Origin: Leptospira soteropolitanensis | Lineage (GTDB): Bacteria > Spirochaetota > Leptospiria > Leptospirales > Leptospiraceae | Assembly (NCBI RefSeq): GCF_026151655.1 | Contig: NZ_JAMQPN010000001.1 | Span: 744,001-808,000 of the forward strand | DNA length: 64,000 nt | Direction of reading: 5' to 3' | Shown here: positions 18,981 to 28,087 of the stretch, one piece after another | Position numbering within the stretch: position 1 is the stretch's first letter | Layout of the letters: the number at the start of each line of letters is the position of its first letter | The notes under the pieces: model-generated | Seen by the model: the letters and a program-made list of their open reading frames with translations, nothing else | Told to the model about the DNA's origin: nothing | Database searches by the model: none | Translations under genes and position numbers: made by a program

Positions 18981-19544
18981 CACTCGTTCCATGTGATTTT
19001 TGATATGAAGGCTATGTGCCACGTCATATTCTTCTTTTGTGAGTTCACCATAGGCAAAATGAGGTCTAAGGGAAGATTCTTTGGTTTTGGAAAAATCATC
19101 AATGGCTTGGATGAGTCTTTTGATTCCCATCTTCAGTTCAGTTGCATTAGAAATATCCTCTGCACCAGGAATGGGTTCCTCTAATCCGTGATTCATTTTA
19201 TTTTTAAATGCAAAAACAGAAAAAGCAATTTTCCCTACGGAACCTCGGAAAAGTGCTGATTTCATTTCTGGATAACCATTCATAGAATACTCAATACTTT
19301 GGGCGCAGTGGGCAAAGACTTTTCCTGGGCTCCAATTGCCTGCTAACTGAATTCCTTTTGGATCCGATTGTAAACTAACAAGTAATGTACGGAAATCGGA
19401 AAGATCTTCTGCATCTAACCAAGGAGATTCTTTTGTGTTCTTCGAGGAAACTTTTTCTTCTTCGGGTTTGGATTCACTTTGGAGTGGAAGTTGGAGAACT
19501 GTATACAGTAAAGCGGAGCGTTTGATAAACTCTTTTCGTTTCAT
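18972..19544 (-). CDS. DUF1569 (DinB-like) exported protein
   Basis: 190 residues. The N-terminal MKRKEFIKRSALLYTVLQLP resembles a weak Tat or Sec signal (KRS, hydrophobic run). The body with NWSPGKVFAHCAQSIEYSM and the C-terminal SLHIKNHMERVLL matches the DUF1569 four-helix DinB-like fold, with His residues at metal-binding positions. The catalytic function is unknown. It converges with the kinase gene and overlaps it by 9 bp. Confidence 0.72.
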   Translation of the reverse strand: MKRKEFIKRSALLYTVLQLPLQSESKPEEEKVSSKNTKESPWLDAEDLSDFRTLLVSLQSDPKGIQLAGNWSPGKVFAHCAQSIEYSMNGYPEMKSALFRGSVGKIAFSVFAFKNKMNHGLEEPIPGAEDISNATELKMGIKRLIQAIDDFSKTKESSLRPHFAYGELTKEEYDVAHSLHIKNHMERVLL

Positions 19545-19562
19545 TAGAATCTTCCTTTAAAT

Positions 19563-20282
19563 TTATTTTTTTTCTGGTTTCGATCTGAGTTTCATATTTA
19601 GGAACTCCACAATCACAGAAAAACACATCGCAAAGTAAATATAACCTTTCGGAATGTGTAGTTCCAAACCTTCGCCAAGTAAGGCAACACCTATTAAAAT
19701 TAAAAAACTAAGTGCAAGAATTTTGATTGTGGGATGGCTGTCTACGAAATCAGAAATACTTCCGCTGGATAATAACATAAATCCTACAGATAAGATGACT
19801 GCGGCAATCATCACACCTAATTGGTCCGTCATCCCGACAGCTGTGATAACAGAATCTAAAGAGAAAACAATATCTAAAATCATAATTTGAATGATGACTT
19901 TAGTAAAAGAGATTTTTTTACCTGTATCGCCGCCTAATCCTTGTTCGCCTTCTAATTTGTGGTGGATTTCCGTGGTAGACTTGGCAATGAGAAAGAGTCC
20001 TCCTAAAATCAAAATGATATCACGGCCACTGATAGAATGGTTTAGGATGGTAAAAATGGGTGATGTGAGTTTCATTATAAAGGAAAGGGAAAACAAAAGA
20101 AGAATCCGAGTTAACATGGCCAACATAAGACCAACTTGCCTTGCTGACTTTTGTTTGGTTTTTGGTAATCGCGACGATAAGATGGAAATAAAGATAATGT
20201 TATCAATGCCTAGGACAATTTCCAAAGCGGTTAAAGTAAAAAGAGCAAGCCAAATCGTGGGATCGGAAAGAATTTCTATCAT
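19563..20282 (-). CDS. TerC-family integral membrane protein
   Basis: 239 residues with seven predicted transmembrane helices. The two signature motifs are EIVLGIDNIIFIS and ILDIVFSLDSVITAVGM, with acidic residues inside the membrane. TerC/YkoY relatives export manganese or support metalation of exported enzymes. No yybP-ykoY-like leader is visible in the 70 bp upstream. It sits 18 bp upstream of the DUF1569 gene in the same direction, so it is probably co-transcribed with it. Confidence 0.87.
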   Translation of the reverse strand: MIEILSDPTIWLALFTLTALEIVLGIDNIIFISILSSRLPKTKQKSARQVGLMLAMLTRILLLFSLSFIMKLTSPIFTILNHSISGRDIILILGGLFLIAKSTTEIHHKLEGEQGLGGDTGKKISFTKVIIQIMILDIVFSLDSVITAVGMTDQLGVMIAAVILSVGFMLLSSGSISDFVDSHPTIKILALSFLILIGVALLGEGLELHIPKGYIYFAMCFSVIVEFLNMKLRSKPEKK

Positions 20283-20353
20283 AACATCCTAAAGTCTAAA
20301 AAATATAAAAGGAATCAATCTAATTCCAAATCATTAGATTCACAAACTTGGTG

Positions 20354-21796
20354 TTAACGTTCATAAAAAAACCAACCAGCACATTCACCCACCAAACGAA
20401 CCCCCTTCCAATGGATTAAATTTTCTTTCGATTCCGTCACACCCCAAATAAATGTTTCAAACGGTTTTTCCCCGAATCCTTTGTCCCAAGATTTGTTTGA
20501 GATCCAAGGATAGTAGATTCCGTCTTTTGTAAAAGGAACTAAGGTCCATGATTTGTTAGAGAAGGCGTAAATGTATTTGATCGGCCAATAGGTGGCAGCT
20601 CCGGGAATTTCTTCGTGAAACTTGGAAAGACATTCCAACTTCTCGGTTCGTTTTAATTCACCTGTTTGAATGTCCTTTATCAAATTTGGGTATTTTTCAT
20701 AGTAAAAAAATACAATTCCCAAAAACAAAACAAAGGTGGAGATAGATCGAAGGAGATGAAAAAAATCGAACCATCGTAAGAGAATCAATAAAAGACAAAA
20801 CGGTAAAAAAAATAAATAACGAAAGTTAGGTTCTATTTGAAAAACAAAAAGAGCAACAATAGAGAGGAAAGGAGATAAAAGAAATACGATTTCTAAAAAA
20901 CTTTTTTTCCCTTCAAAACGAAAAAATAAAGTGAAAATATAAATTCCCAATAAAACAAAATACCAATAAAACCAATCGGCAAATACTGGGTGTTTGGTGA
21001 CGGATTCTGTTAGCCCAGAAAACCAAGACCCAATATCTTTAAACATCCAAATTCCAGCCGATTGGATTCGATCCATCGTGGGCAGGTCTTTGGAAGTGAC
21101 GATTCCGATCCCAAAATGGCGTAAACCCCATTGCCAAACTTTTCCCAATCCAAATCCCAAAATCACGAGCCCAACGGGAAAGATTGATTTTTTTTGTAAG
21201 TTCACCACCGCATACACCAATAGGAAAGGTGTTATGTGGACAAAAAACCAATACTCGGAGATCCAAATGAGAGAAATCACAAACAAAAAACGGACCGTCT
21301 GCACTCGGTTTGTTTGTTCCCAATGATTGATTTCCCAAAGTGTATAACTTGCGAAAAAAAAGATCATCGCATGAAATGCTGGAAAATAAAATTGTCCAAG
21401 ATCGTTTGGATAAGTCCCTGCCAGAGCTAAAAAACCCAAGGAAAACAAATAGGATTTTTTCTTAGGAATTCCAAGTGCCTTGGCTAGGTAAAATGGCATC
21501 ACAAAGGATAAAAATCCAAAGGCAAAGTGAAACCAGTACACGGACTTTAAGACAGGGTAAAAGACGATCGCAAGAACAATCTCAGGAAATAAATAGGAAC
21601 AAGGAGGAAGGTTCCATCCACGAACCCCTGCCCATCCACTGGTCCAAAAATCCCTAGCAAAGAGATAAGGGTATAAAATATCGCTATCTGTCCCTTCCCC
21701 TAAATGGTTTTCGTAAATGGCATCATAAAACAGATGAAAGGTGCTAAATAAAATAAGTAAGATTAGGATTGGTTTTAAATTTCGCAATTTCATCAA
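20354..21796 (-). CDS. Polytopic membrane protein, possibly GT-C-like
   Basis: 480 residues with about ten hydrophobic segments (first at residues 9-24). The first loop contains the acidic motif GEGTDSDILYPYLFARDF, and a soluble C-terminal tail of about 100 residues follows the last helix. That acidic first loop after TM1 is reminiscent of GT-C glycosyltransferases, but I see no conclusive signature. There are two adjacent ATGs (21796 and 21793). Probably a membrane glycosyltransferase-like or conserved Leptospira protein. Confidence 0.55.
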   Translation of the reverse strand: MMKLRNLKPILILLILFSTFHLFYDAIYENHLGEGTDSDILYPYLFARDFWTSGWAGVRGWNLPPCSYLFPEIVLAIVFYPVLKSVYWFHFAFGFLSFVMPFYLAKALGIPKKKSYLFSLGFLALAGTYPNDLGQFYFPAFHAMIFFFASYTLWEINHWEQTNRVQTVRFLFVISLIWISEYWFFVHITPFLLVYAVVNLQKKSIFPVGLVILGFGLGKVWQWGLRHFGIGIVTSKDLPTMDRIQSAGIWMFKDIGSWFSGLTESVTKHPVFADWFYWYFVLLGIYIFTLFFRFEGKKSFLEIVFLLSPFLSIVALFVFQIEPNFRYLFFLPFCLLLILLRWFDFFHLLRSISTFVLFLGIVFFYYEKYPNLIKDIQTGELKRTEKLECLSKFHEEIPGAATYWPIKYIYAFSNKSWTLVPFTKDGIYYPWISNKSWDKGFGEKPFETFIWGVTESKENLIHWKGVRLVGECAGWFFYER

Positions 21797-21880
21797 AAAA
21801 TCACTGGCAATCGGAAATCATATTTCTTTTCATCTGTCAAACTTGATTAAAAAATTCAACCTTCGACCATACAACCAACA

Positions 21881-22819
21881 CTAGTAACTAGGACATTTTC
21901 TTTCAAAAGTTTTGAATCGCTCCGGAAAATCAAGTTCCACTAAGATTCGTTTGTCGGCAATGAACGGATGTGGAAACTCCAATCGTTTGGCAAAAAGTAA
22001 GAGCCCATACTGAGTATAATCCTTTGCGGAGCGAGAATACAAAGTATCACCTACCACAGGGCATCCGATTTTTGCCATATGAACACGAATTTGGTGGGTA
22101 CGACCCGTTTCTAATCCCAGTTTCATCAAACTAAATTTACGTCCGGTTTGTGTTTGGACAATTTTTTCCGTTTTGTAATGGGTGATGGCCATTCGTCCAT
22201 CTTCACGCACACACATCTTTACTCGTTCTACTGGATGGCGACCAATGGGTAAGTTGACAGTTCCTTCGGATTCCACGGGTGCTTGCAAAACCCAAGCGTA
22301 GTAAGTTTTATCCACAAGCCTATCTTGGAACATTTTGGAAAGGGCTGCATGGGCACGATCGGTTTTGGCAATGATAAGGACACCTTCTGTGGGTTTGTCC
22401 AAACGGTGCACAATTCCTGGACGACGTTCACCACCTGTGGCCGATAGGTTTTTGAACTGGTGTAACAGTCCATTCACTAAGGAAGGTTGGTCATCTCCTG
22501 GGCCGCTATGGCAAGCGATTCCTGGTTTTTTATGGATAACCATAAATTCATCCTCATCATAGAGAACAGGAATGTCCATCGGGATGGGTTCTAGTCGCGA
22601 TGGAGGTCTTGCGATCACATCCACGACATATTCTTCACCTACCGTCACTTTAGATCCATTTTTAGTGGCCAATTGCTCTTTGGTTTTGTTTGTCACAAAT
22701 CCAGAATCAATCCACTTTTGAACAGTAGAACGGCTGAGATCGTCTCCGGCATTGTCTTTTAGAAAGACATCTAGGCGACTTTGGTCATAATCTTCGGAAA
22801 CAGTTACAAATATTTGCAT
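21881..22819 (-). CDS. RluA-family 23S rRNA pseudouridine synthase (RluD-like)
   Basis: 312 residues. The N-terminal S4 RNA-binding domain (about 12-70) contains SRSTVQKWIDSGFV. The catalytic domain shows GIVHRLDKPTEGVLIIAKT with catalytic Asp141, then GRTHQIRVHMAKIGCPVVGD and YSRS. The S4 domain plus RluA catalytic core is typical of RluD, which modifies the large-subunit rRNA. It is a single gene, with the Loa22 gene divergent upstream. Confidence 0.88.
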   Translation of the reverse strand: MQIFVTVSEDYDQSRLDVFLKDNAGDDLSRSTVQKWIDSGFVTNKTKEQLATKNGSKVTVGEEYVVDVIARPPSRLEPIPMDIPVLYDEDEFMVIHKKPGIACHSGPGDDQPSLVNGLLHQFKNLSATGGERRPGIVHRLDKPTEGVLIIAKTDRAHAALSKMFQDRLVDKTYYAWVLQAPVESEGTVNLPIGRHPVERVKMCVREDGRMAITHYKTEKIVQTQTGRKFSLMKLGLETGRTHQIRVHMAKIGCPVVGDTLYSRSAKDYTQYGLLLFAKRLEFPHPFIADKRILVELDFPERFKTFERKCPSY

Positions 22820-22878
22820 TTTCGGTTGTTATCTAATGAAAAGAACTAAACTATGGAAACATTAAGGTAGGTCAACTG

Positions 22879-23448
22879 ATGAAAAAAGGATTTTTTTTAA
22901 GCCTCATCCTCCTCGCAGGTCTTTCGCTTTCATTAACGAACTGTTCGTCTTCTGAAGAAAAAGAAACTCCCAAAGACACAACTTCTTCCACTACGGGAAC
23001 TACATCCACTGTATCTTCCAGAGATCTCAATGCAGCTCTTTTGGACGAAATCAACGTAGCACTCAAAGACTACCGTTATCCAGATGGTGTTCGTCGCAGA
23101 GGTTTTAGCTACAAACAAGCGGACATCCAAGCTGAAGATTTCAAAACTTGGGCAAAAGACAATGTTTCTTACATCAAAGATGCTCTTGCAAAACTTCCTG
23201 AAGGATACGCTCTTGAAGTGACTGGTCACGCAGACGCTTCCGGTCCAGAAGAAGCAGAAGGTGCTAAAAAAGGAAACGGATACTATTCACAAATTCGTTC
23301 TGATGCTGTGAAAGACGCTCTTGTAAAACAAGGAATTCCTGCTGACAGAATCGTTACAAAAGCTGCTGGTTCTTCTAAACCAATTTCTGGTTTTGATGAA
23401 AAAGACGGAATCAACCGCCGTGTGACTTTCCAAGTTGTTTCTAAATAG
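22879..23448 (+). CDS. loa22: Loa22-like OmpA-domain lipoprotein
   Basis: 189 residues. The lipoprotein signal ends SLTNC (Cys22), followed by a Ser/Thr-rich linker. The OmpA-like domain includes ALEVTGHADASGPEEAEGAK, RSDAVKDALVKQGIPADRI and NRRVTFQVV. The segment YRYPDGVRRRGFSYKQADI before the domain matches my recollection of Loa22, an abundant leptospiral surface lipoprotein that is a virulence determinant in pathogens. A strong terminator follows directly, so it is probably monocistronic. Confidence 0.85.
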   Translation: MKKGFFLSLILLAGLSLSLTNCSSSEEKETPKDTTSSTTGTTSTVSSRDLNAALLDEINVALKDYRYPDGVRRRGFSYKQADIQAEDFKTWAKDNVSYIKDALAKLPEGYALEVTGHADASGPEEAEGAKKGNGYYSQIRSDAVKDALVKQGIPADRIVTKAAGSSKPISGFDEKDGINRRVTFQVVSK

Positions 23449-23487
23449 GAAATTTAATTTTCTTACCTAGAGACTTCTCTCTAAATC

Positions 23488-23513
23488 AAACCCACCCTAT
23501 GGTGGGTTTTTTT
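23488..23513 (+). terminator. Rho-independent terminator of loa22
   Basis: The stem AAACCCACC (23488-23496) pairs with GGTGGGTTT (23501-23509), the loop is CTAT, and the T-run extends to 23513. It is a textbook intrinsic terminator 40 bp after the stop codon. Confidence 0.95.
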
Positions 23514-23799
23514 ATACCCGATGAGGTTTTGCAAGCAATATAGATTGGTTGGTTTAAAAGTTTGGACGCCTCGGACTTGTTATGCGAATCCACAATTTTT
23601 TCTATACCGACCGCGCTTTTCGTTCCAATCCTATTTAAAAATAAAATTTTTTGAACAGGATTCTTTCTGTTGCACGATTTATCTCCCATGAGGATATTTG
23701 TATCTTGAATATTGTTAGTTGGAGATATTCTCTGAAATCTAAATTGAGAGTTCTCTGTTTTTGATATCAATTTAATTCAACTATTTAAGGTATCTGATT

Positions 23800-25843
23800 A
23801 TGTTAAAATATCGTGCAGAAATTGATGGCCTTCGGGCTATTGCCGTCTTATCAGTAATTTTTTTTCACGCAGGCTTTAGTTTATTTAAGGGAGGTTTTGT
23901 AGGAGTTGATGTTTTTTTTGTTATTAGTGGATATTTAATAACCAGTATTATATTGAATGAAGTAGAAAATAATAGTTTTTCGATTTTTAACTTTTATGAG
24001 CGAAGGATACGAAGAATTTTACCTTCATTATTTTTTATAATGTTAACCTGTATCCCCTTTGCTTGGTTAATTCTAGAACCAAAAGATCTAGACAGTTTCT
24101 TTAAAAGTTTGAAAGCAATTCCCACATTTACTTCCAATGTTTTTTTCTGGAAAGATGTAGATTATTTCGAAACTGCCTCTGAGTTAAAGCCATTAATTCA
24201 TACTTGGAGCCTAGCTGTTGAAGAGCAGTATTATGTTGTTTTTCCAATTTTGTTCTTAATAATAAGAAAGGTAAGGAAACGAACGAACGAACGAACGAAG
24301 TATAATTCTTATTCTGCTTGCTTGTCTTTCGGTATTAAGTTTTTTTTATGCACAGGTTTTATCTGTAAAAAACCCATCAAAAAACTTCTTCCTACTGCCA
24401 TCACGATTCTGGGAGATTTCTCTGGGAGGATTTATCGCCTTTCTCCCTCCTTATGTTTTTAATATCAAAAAATTTTATAAACAATGTCTTGAAGCTCTTG
24501 GCCTTTTACTGATCTTATTATCAATTTTTCTTTTTTCGAAAGAAATCCCCGTTCCAAGTTTTGTCGCACTTGCCCCAACCTTCGGTACAGTGTTGATCAT
24601 TATGTATGCTAGTCCAGATACGAATATTGGAAAGTTATTGAGTTGGAAGCCTATTGTTTTCGTAGGGCTAATTAGCTATAGTGCCTATTTGTGGCATCAA
24701 CCTTTATTTGCATTTAACCGGTATTACATAGGTCAGAACGATCTTGGAACAAAATTAACATATGTTTTAATATTTTTTACTTTGCTCTTGGCCTGGCTCA
24801 CGTGGAAATTTATTGAAATGCCCTTTAAAAATAGAAATCGCTTCAATAGGTCATTCATTTTTAAGTTCAGTATCATTCTAAGTTTATTTTTTCTTCTTTT
24901 CGGATATAGTTTTTCGAAAGTATTCAAAGATTATGAAGCGGAAGAGAAAACGGCAAGTTTATTAACCAAGCATTCATCTGTTTATTTTACGAGTATTCGT
25001 AATGAGGCTGTTTTTATGGAGCATCTAATTAATGCACAAATAACATCTCCCGACATTGTTGTGATTGGTTCTTCGCGGATTATGCAGATAAGAAGTCCCG
25101 ATCAAAGGAAATTATTGAATCTAGGGATTAGCGGGAGTTCTTTCAGGGATATTATTGGAATGACCTATCTTGTAGATAAAAAATTAAAACCTAGCATTAT
25201 CTTTATTGGCGTGGATCCGTGGTTGTTTAGCGCGCTAGATAATATAGATGCCAGGTATAAAAGTTTAGAAAAAGCATACTTTAGCTCTCTTGGACAAGTT
25301 CAAGCCGATAAAAATTCAAATGCTTCTGAATTTAAAAATTTAATTCAGAAGTTTTACGATATCACTACATTCTCGATGCAAATCCCTTCAAATGATCTCC
25401 CCGAAATTAAACCTAAAAAAAGAAGCGATGGAAGTCATGTATATGACACTTTATATATTTCTAAGTCACAAGATGAAATTGAAGCAGGTTTTGAGGGTTT
25501 ATTGAAATACAATGATGTACAAAATTACTCTAAAAAAAGTCATTTTAAGAAAGTTAAATCACTAGAATATGAGTTTATAAAGTTTATTGAAGCACAGAGC
25601 CTAAAAAGAAATGTGGTGCTTGTTTTATCACCCTATCATCCTAAACTATTTGAACGAATGAAAAAAGAATTATCAGTTATTATAGAAATTGAGAAAATCT
25701 TTAGAAAAGTTGCAAAGGAACGCAATATTCAAATTACAGGATCCTATGATCCATTTGTTGCAGGTTGCAATATTGAGGAGTTTTTTGATGGTATGCACCC
25801 AAAAGATTCGTGCATGAATAAAATCGTAAGTACCATTCATTAA
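23800..25843 (+). CDS. OafA/YrhL-type O-acyltransferase, out of frame at a tetranucleotide repeat
   Basis: Acyltransferase-3 membrane enzyme that would acylate a surface polysaccharide. The N-terminal part (from 23800) has YRAEIDGLRAIAVLSVIFFHAG, GGFVGVDVFFVISGYLIT, RRIRRILPSL and HTWSLAVEEQYY. The frame is lost at (AACG)5 (24278-24299) and stops at 24462. The next frame continues immediately after the repeat with SIILILLACLSVLSF, FFLLPSRFWEISLGG and the remaining helices. A C-terminal SGNH-like domain (VIGSSRIMQI, DPFVAGCN, DGMHP) runs to 25843. Removing one repeat unit gives a continuous 679-residue protein. AAGG lies 9 bases before the ATG. Confidence 0.88.
24278..24299 (+). repeat. Tetranucleotide microsatellite (AACG)5-AA
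   Basis: Five perfect AACG units plus AA lie inside the acyltransferase gene, at the end of a cytosolic basic loop (KVRKRTNERT). Five units leave the gene out of frame. Four units (minus 4 bases) or seven (plus 8) join the upstream and downstream frames. It is therefore a candidate slipped-strand phase-variation switch, currently OFF. Confidence 0.9.
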
Positions 25844-25929
25844 GATTATAAATAAATGAAAAGGCTTTTGGCCATTCGCCAAAAGGTAAACAAAGAGTTG
25901 ATCAAACGAGGAGTTATCACCTAATGTAA
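25844..25929. other. Short spacer with hairpin and 22-codon ORF
   Basis: It contains an 8-bp stem CTTTTGGC (25865-25872) / GCCAAAAG (25878-25885) with loop CATTC and no clear T-tract. A 22-codon open frame (25856-25924) of unknown meaning overlaps it. It lies at the junction between the acyltransferase gene and a decayed gene. Confidence 0.4.
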
Positions 25930-26285
25930 TTGTTAGTTGTTATTTTATCCTCCACTTTCTGTCTGTTTGGCTATTTGCGTAACTCAGATCCTCGCATCGC
26001 AGGCATTTTCGATGATCAAATGGCCCCGTTTCTGATTTTCTTTGTGGTTCACAATTTAGATTTCAACCAGTATTGTTCCGCCACTGAAAAATTCTCACTC
26101 TAGAATCAGGAATATACAGCCGTTATATGGAAGAGGGAAATACTTATACTTTTGATATTTGAGAAAGGTATACACAAACGGCAACTGCAGTAGAAACCAG
26201 ATTTTTTACTTTTATGATCTATGAATACCCTGGCCAGAATATCAAGCTAGCCTCGCCTATATGTGGAACAGTATTTAGGCTTTAA
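25930..26285 (+). pseudogene. Decayed leptospiral secreted-protein gene
   Basis: Reading from TTG 25930 gives a hydrophobic N-terminus and then SDPRIAGIFDDQMAPFLIFF and HNLDFNQYCSATEKFSL, ending at TAG 26101. Shifting back one base continues as LESGIYSRYMEEGNTYTFDI, a TGA at 26160-26162 (probably a former Trp codon), then ERYTQTATAVETRFFTF and YPGQNIKLASPICGTVFRL, ending at TAA 26283-26285. The two frames join into one plausible small exported protein, so this looks like a gene killed by at least one frameshift and one nonsense change. No function can be assigned. Confidence 0.65.
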
Positions 26286-26416
26286 GACTCCTTATTCCTA
26301 TCTAAACGCGCATCTTTTTTAGCGAAGCTAACGGCAGCCTCTGTATCCGACAGCGGTGAGTTGTAGCAGTTAATGAAAAATAAAAGAGATATATTGATGA
26401 TAAATATAAATTTCAA
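26282..26416 (-). CDS. Small putative lipoprotein (44 aa)
   Basis: From TTG 26416 the product begins LKFIFIINISLLFFINC, a short hydrophobic signal with lipobox-like FINC, and ends after 27 polar residues (mature part CYNSPLSDTEAAVSFAKKDA and onward). The TTG overlaps the TGA stop of the upstream outer-membrane protein gene as TTGA, so translational coupling is likely. Size and design match the small lipoproteins in the rest of this cluster. It converges with the decayed gene at 25930-26285. Confidence 0.5.
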   Translation of the reverse strand: MKFIFIINISLLFFINCYNSPLSDTEAAVSFAKKDARLDRNKES

Positions 26417-27296
26417 AACTTCAACATTCCTTGAATCGTAGGACCGGAAAAACAAACAGTTGAGGAAGGCTCGAAAGAACAAAAAGTATTTATACCAAAG
26501 CGTAATTGAAAATCATTTAATTTATACCCTTGCCAACCAAGTTCAAACATAACGAGCGGATTTAAACCCGATCGATTCCGATCTTCTGCTATGGTATTTA
26601 CATAATTTCTACCTAGCCCAACTTTTCCATAGAAATCAAGAAGAGGAGATTGCTGAAATTGATAGTGAGAATAATAGTAAATAATTCCGTTGATCATATT
26701 GATTTTGTAATCGGTATTCACTCCCCATATACCATCAAATTGTAATCCAATTCTTCCATAGCCTTGCAAATTTAAATATGCGGTTCCAAATTTAAATATA
26801 GTTGGTTCAGGGTAATATCTAAGTTGGGGGATCTATATATACCATACCCTAACCCAAGAAAGGTATTTAAAGATTCCAAGGACGAGACAAGATATTTTTT
26901 TGGCGGCGGGAAATTCTTTTCTCTATTTAGTTCCGATTTTTCTATCTTACTTTTTTCTACGTTTATGAAACCTAATTGGCTTTGTAAAATCAAACGATCT
27001 TGATCTTCTTCTATTAGATAACCAACAATTATACTCTGATTACGCAATCTAACTTTTGACAAGCCAATGCTAAAATCAGAACCATTTTTATCTTTATCAA
27101 ATCTTTCTAATTCTGATTTCGGTATTCTATAATCTTTGTCTTGGAAACGAAAAAGGTAAGACCTTTCATCCTCAGAAACTAACTTTCCCAAAAATTTATC
27201 GCCAGAGACTAATTCTATTTCAGCAGAAAATAGAGAAAAAGGAAATATGAGAATCATACAACCAAATAATGCGCGAAGTAACTTTATTCTCATCAT
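26413..27296 (-). pseudogene. Outer-membrane beta-barrel protein broken by one frameshift
   Basis: The signal peptide ends FSLFSAE. Two tandem LSm/SH3-like beta units follow (LVSGDKFLGKLVSEDERSY and SIIVGYLIEEDQDRLILQSQ, each ending in a Lys-Ser-Glu/Ile segment). The barrel part includes GTAYLNLQGYGRIGLQFDG and ends GMLKF, a typical outer-membrane C-terminus. At the G-run 26826-26830 the upstream frame goes wrong and stops at 26772. The next frame reads SPQLRYYPEPTIFKFGTAYLNL and continues to 26413. One extra base restores 294 residues. Either a real mutation or a sequencing error. Confidence 0.72.
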
Positions 27297-27333
27297 AATC
27301 GTATAAAAGAATGCAATTTAATTATATGATCAA

Positions 27334-27687
27334 TTATTCCGAGTATTTCAAACACAAAGAATTTCCTCTTCGATATAAAGAATAAATGATCTTATATTTT
27401 TTTTCGATATAGACATCTTCAGAATCAAACTCCATACATTTCACTTTTGTGTTTAATTCGGAAATCCCAAAATTTTTACGAATGAAAAAATTACCAAAAT
27501 AGAAAACCTTTCCATAGAAATCAGGATTTTTTATGAACATATTTTTCTCTTTGTCATATGTAACTTTTTCCTCTAATGAATACTTATATTTTTTACTATC
27601 ACTCGTTTCACTGCTAGTCTTAAAAGAATTACAAGATGACATCAAAATTATTATTAAGACAAATTCGACTTTATTTATTATTCTCAT
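27334..27687 (-). CDS. Small putative lipoprotein (117 aa)
   Basis: The signal MRIINKVEFVLIIILMSSC gives a lipidated Cys at residue 19. The mature part is hydrophilic and beta-rich with KVTYDKEKNMFIKNPDFYGKV and a C-terminal GNSLCLKYSE. I recognise no family. The gene overlaps the 3' end of the upstream lipoprotein gene by 17 bp, so the cluster is tightly packed and co-expressed. If the module idea in the findings holds, it is a candidate immunity lipoprotein. Confidence 0.65.
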   Translation of the reverse strand: MRIINKVEFVLIIILMSSCNSFKTSSETSDSKKYKYSLEEKVTYDKEKNMFIKNPDFYGKVFYFGNFFIRKNFGISELNTKVKCMEFDSEDVYIEKKYKIIYSLYRRGNSLCLKYSE

Positions 27688-28087
27688 ATTTTATCAGGTA
27701 GCCCGTTATAATATACTGATCTGAATTGGTCTGCACATAAATCAAACCAGGTGTTGGAACAATATAAATTTGTGTTTCATTCTTAAATGCGGCATTTTTA
27801 TGAATAGTTAGGTCTTCTATTTCATCATAGTCAAACACACTTTCTACTGGAAAAATTACACCTTGAATATCAACTCTAGAATTGCTAAGTAATTCTCTTC
27901 CCAAAATTTGCAATATATCCTTTGATTCCAGTTCGACTTTTTCATCTAAGCTAAATTGAATTTTAAAAGGAATTCTTGTTCTCGGTTCAATTTTTTTCTC
28001 TTTACGTTCAAGCATAATTATCGGAATATTCGACTGACACCCACAAAGTGAAAGAAGAATCGTTAAACAAAATGACATAAACTTCAT
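27671..28087 (-). CDS. Putative lipoprotein following the orphan module
   Basis: 138 residues from ATG 28087. The signal ends SLCGC with Cys17 as the likely lipidated residue. The mature part is KKIEPRTRIPFKIQFSLDEK followed by beta-rich sequence with no recognised domain. The ATG overlaps the stop of the upstream gene as ATGA, which indicates translational coupling between the two. A longer start at 28102 has no merit. A coupled lipoprotein after a membrane-active module fits an immunity role, but this is inference. Confidence 0.7.
   Translation of the reverse strand: MKFMSFCLTILLSLCGCQSNIPIIMLERKEKKIEPRTRIPFKIQFSLDEKVELESKDILQILGRELLSNSRVDIQGVIFPVESVFDYDEIEDLTIHKNAAFKNETQIYIVPTPGLIYVQTNSDQYIITGYLIKYENNK

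Noticed and set aside
20283..20353. Manganese (yybP-ykoY) riboswitch before the TerC gene
   Set aside because: The 70-bp space is too short and lacks the conserved riboswitch blocks.
23486..23770. 94-codon open frame on the minus strand
   Set aside because: It reads through the loa22 terminator, has no homology signal and no ribosome-binding site.
24590..25843. Separate 417-residue protein starting at 24590
   Set aside because: The frame continues upstream to the AACG repeat with clear acyltransferase helices, so this is the 3' half of one gene, not an independent gene.
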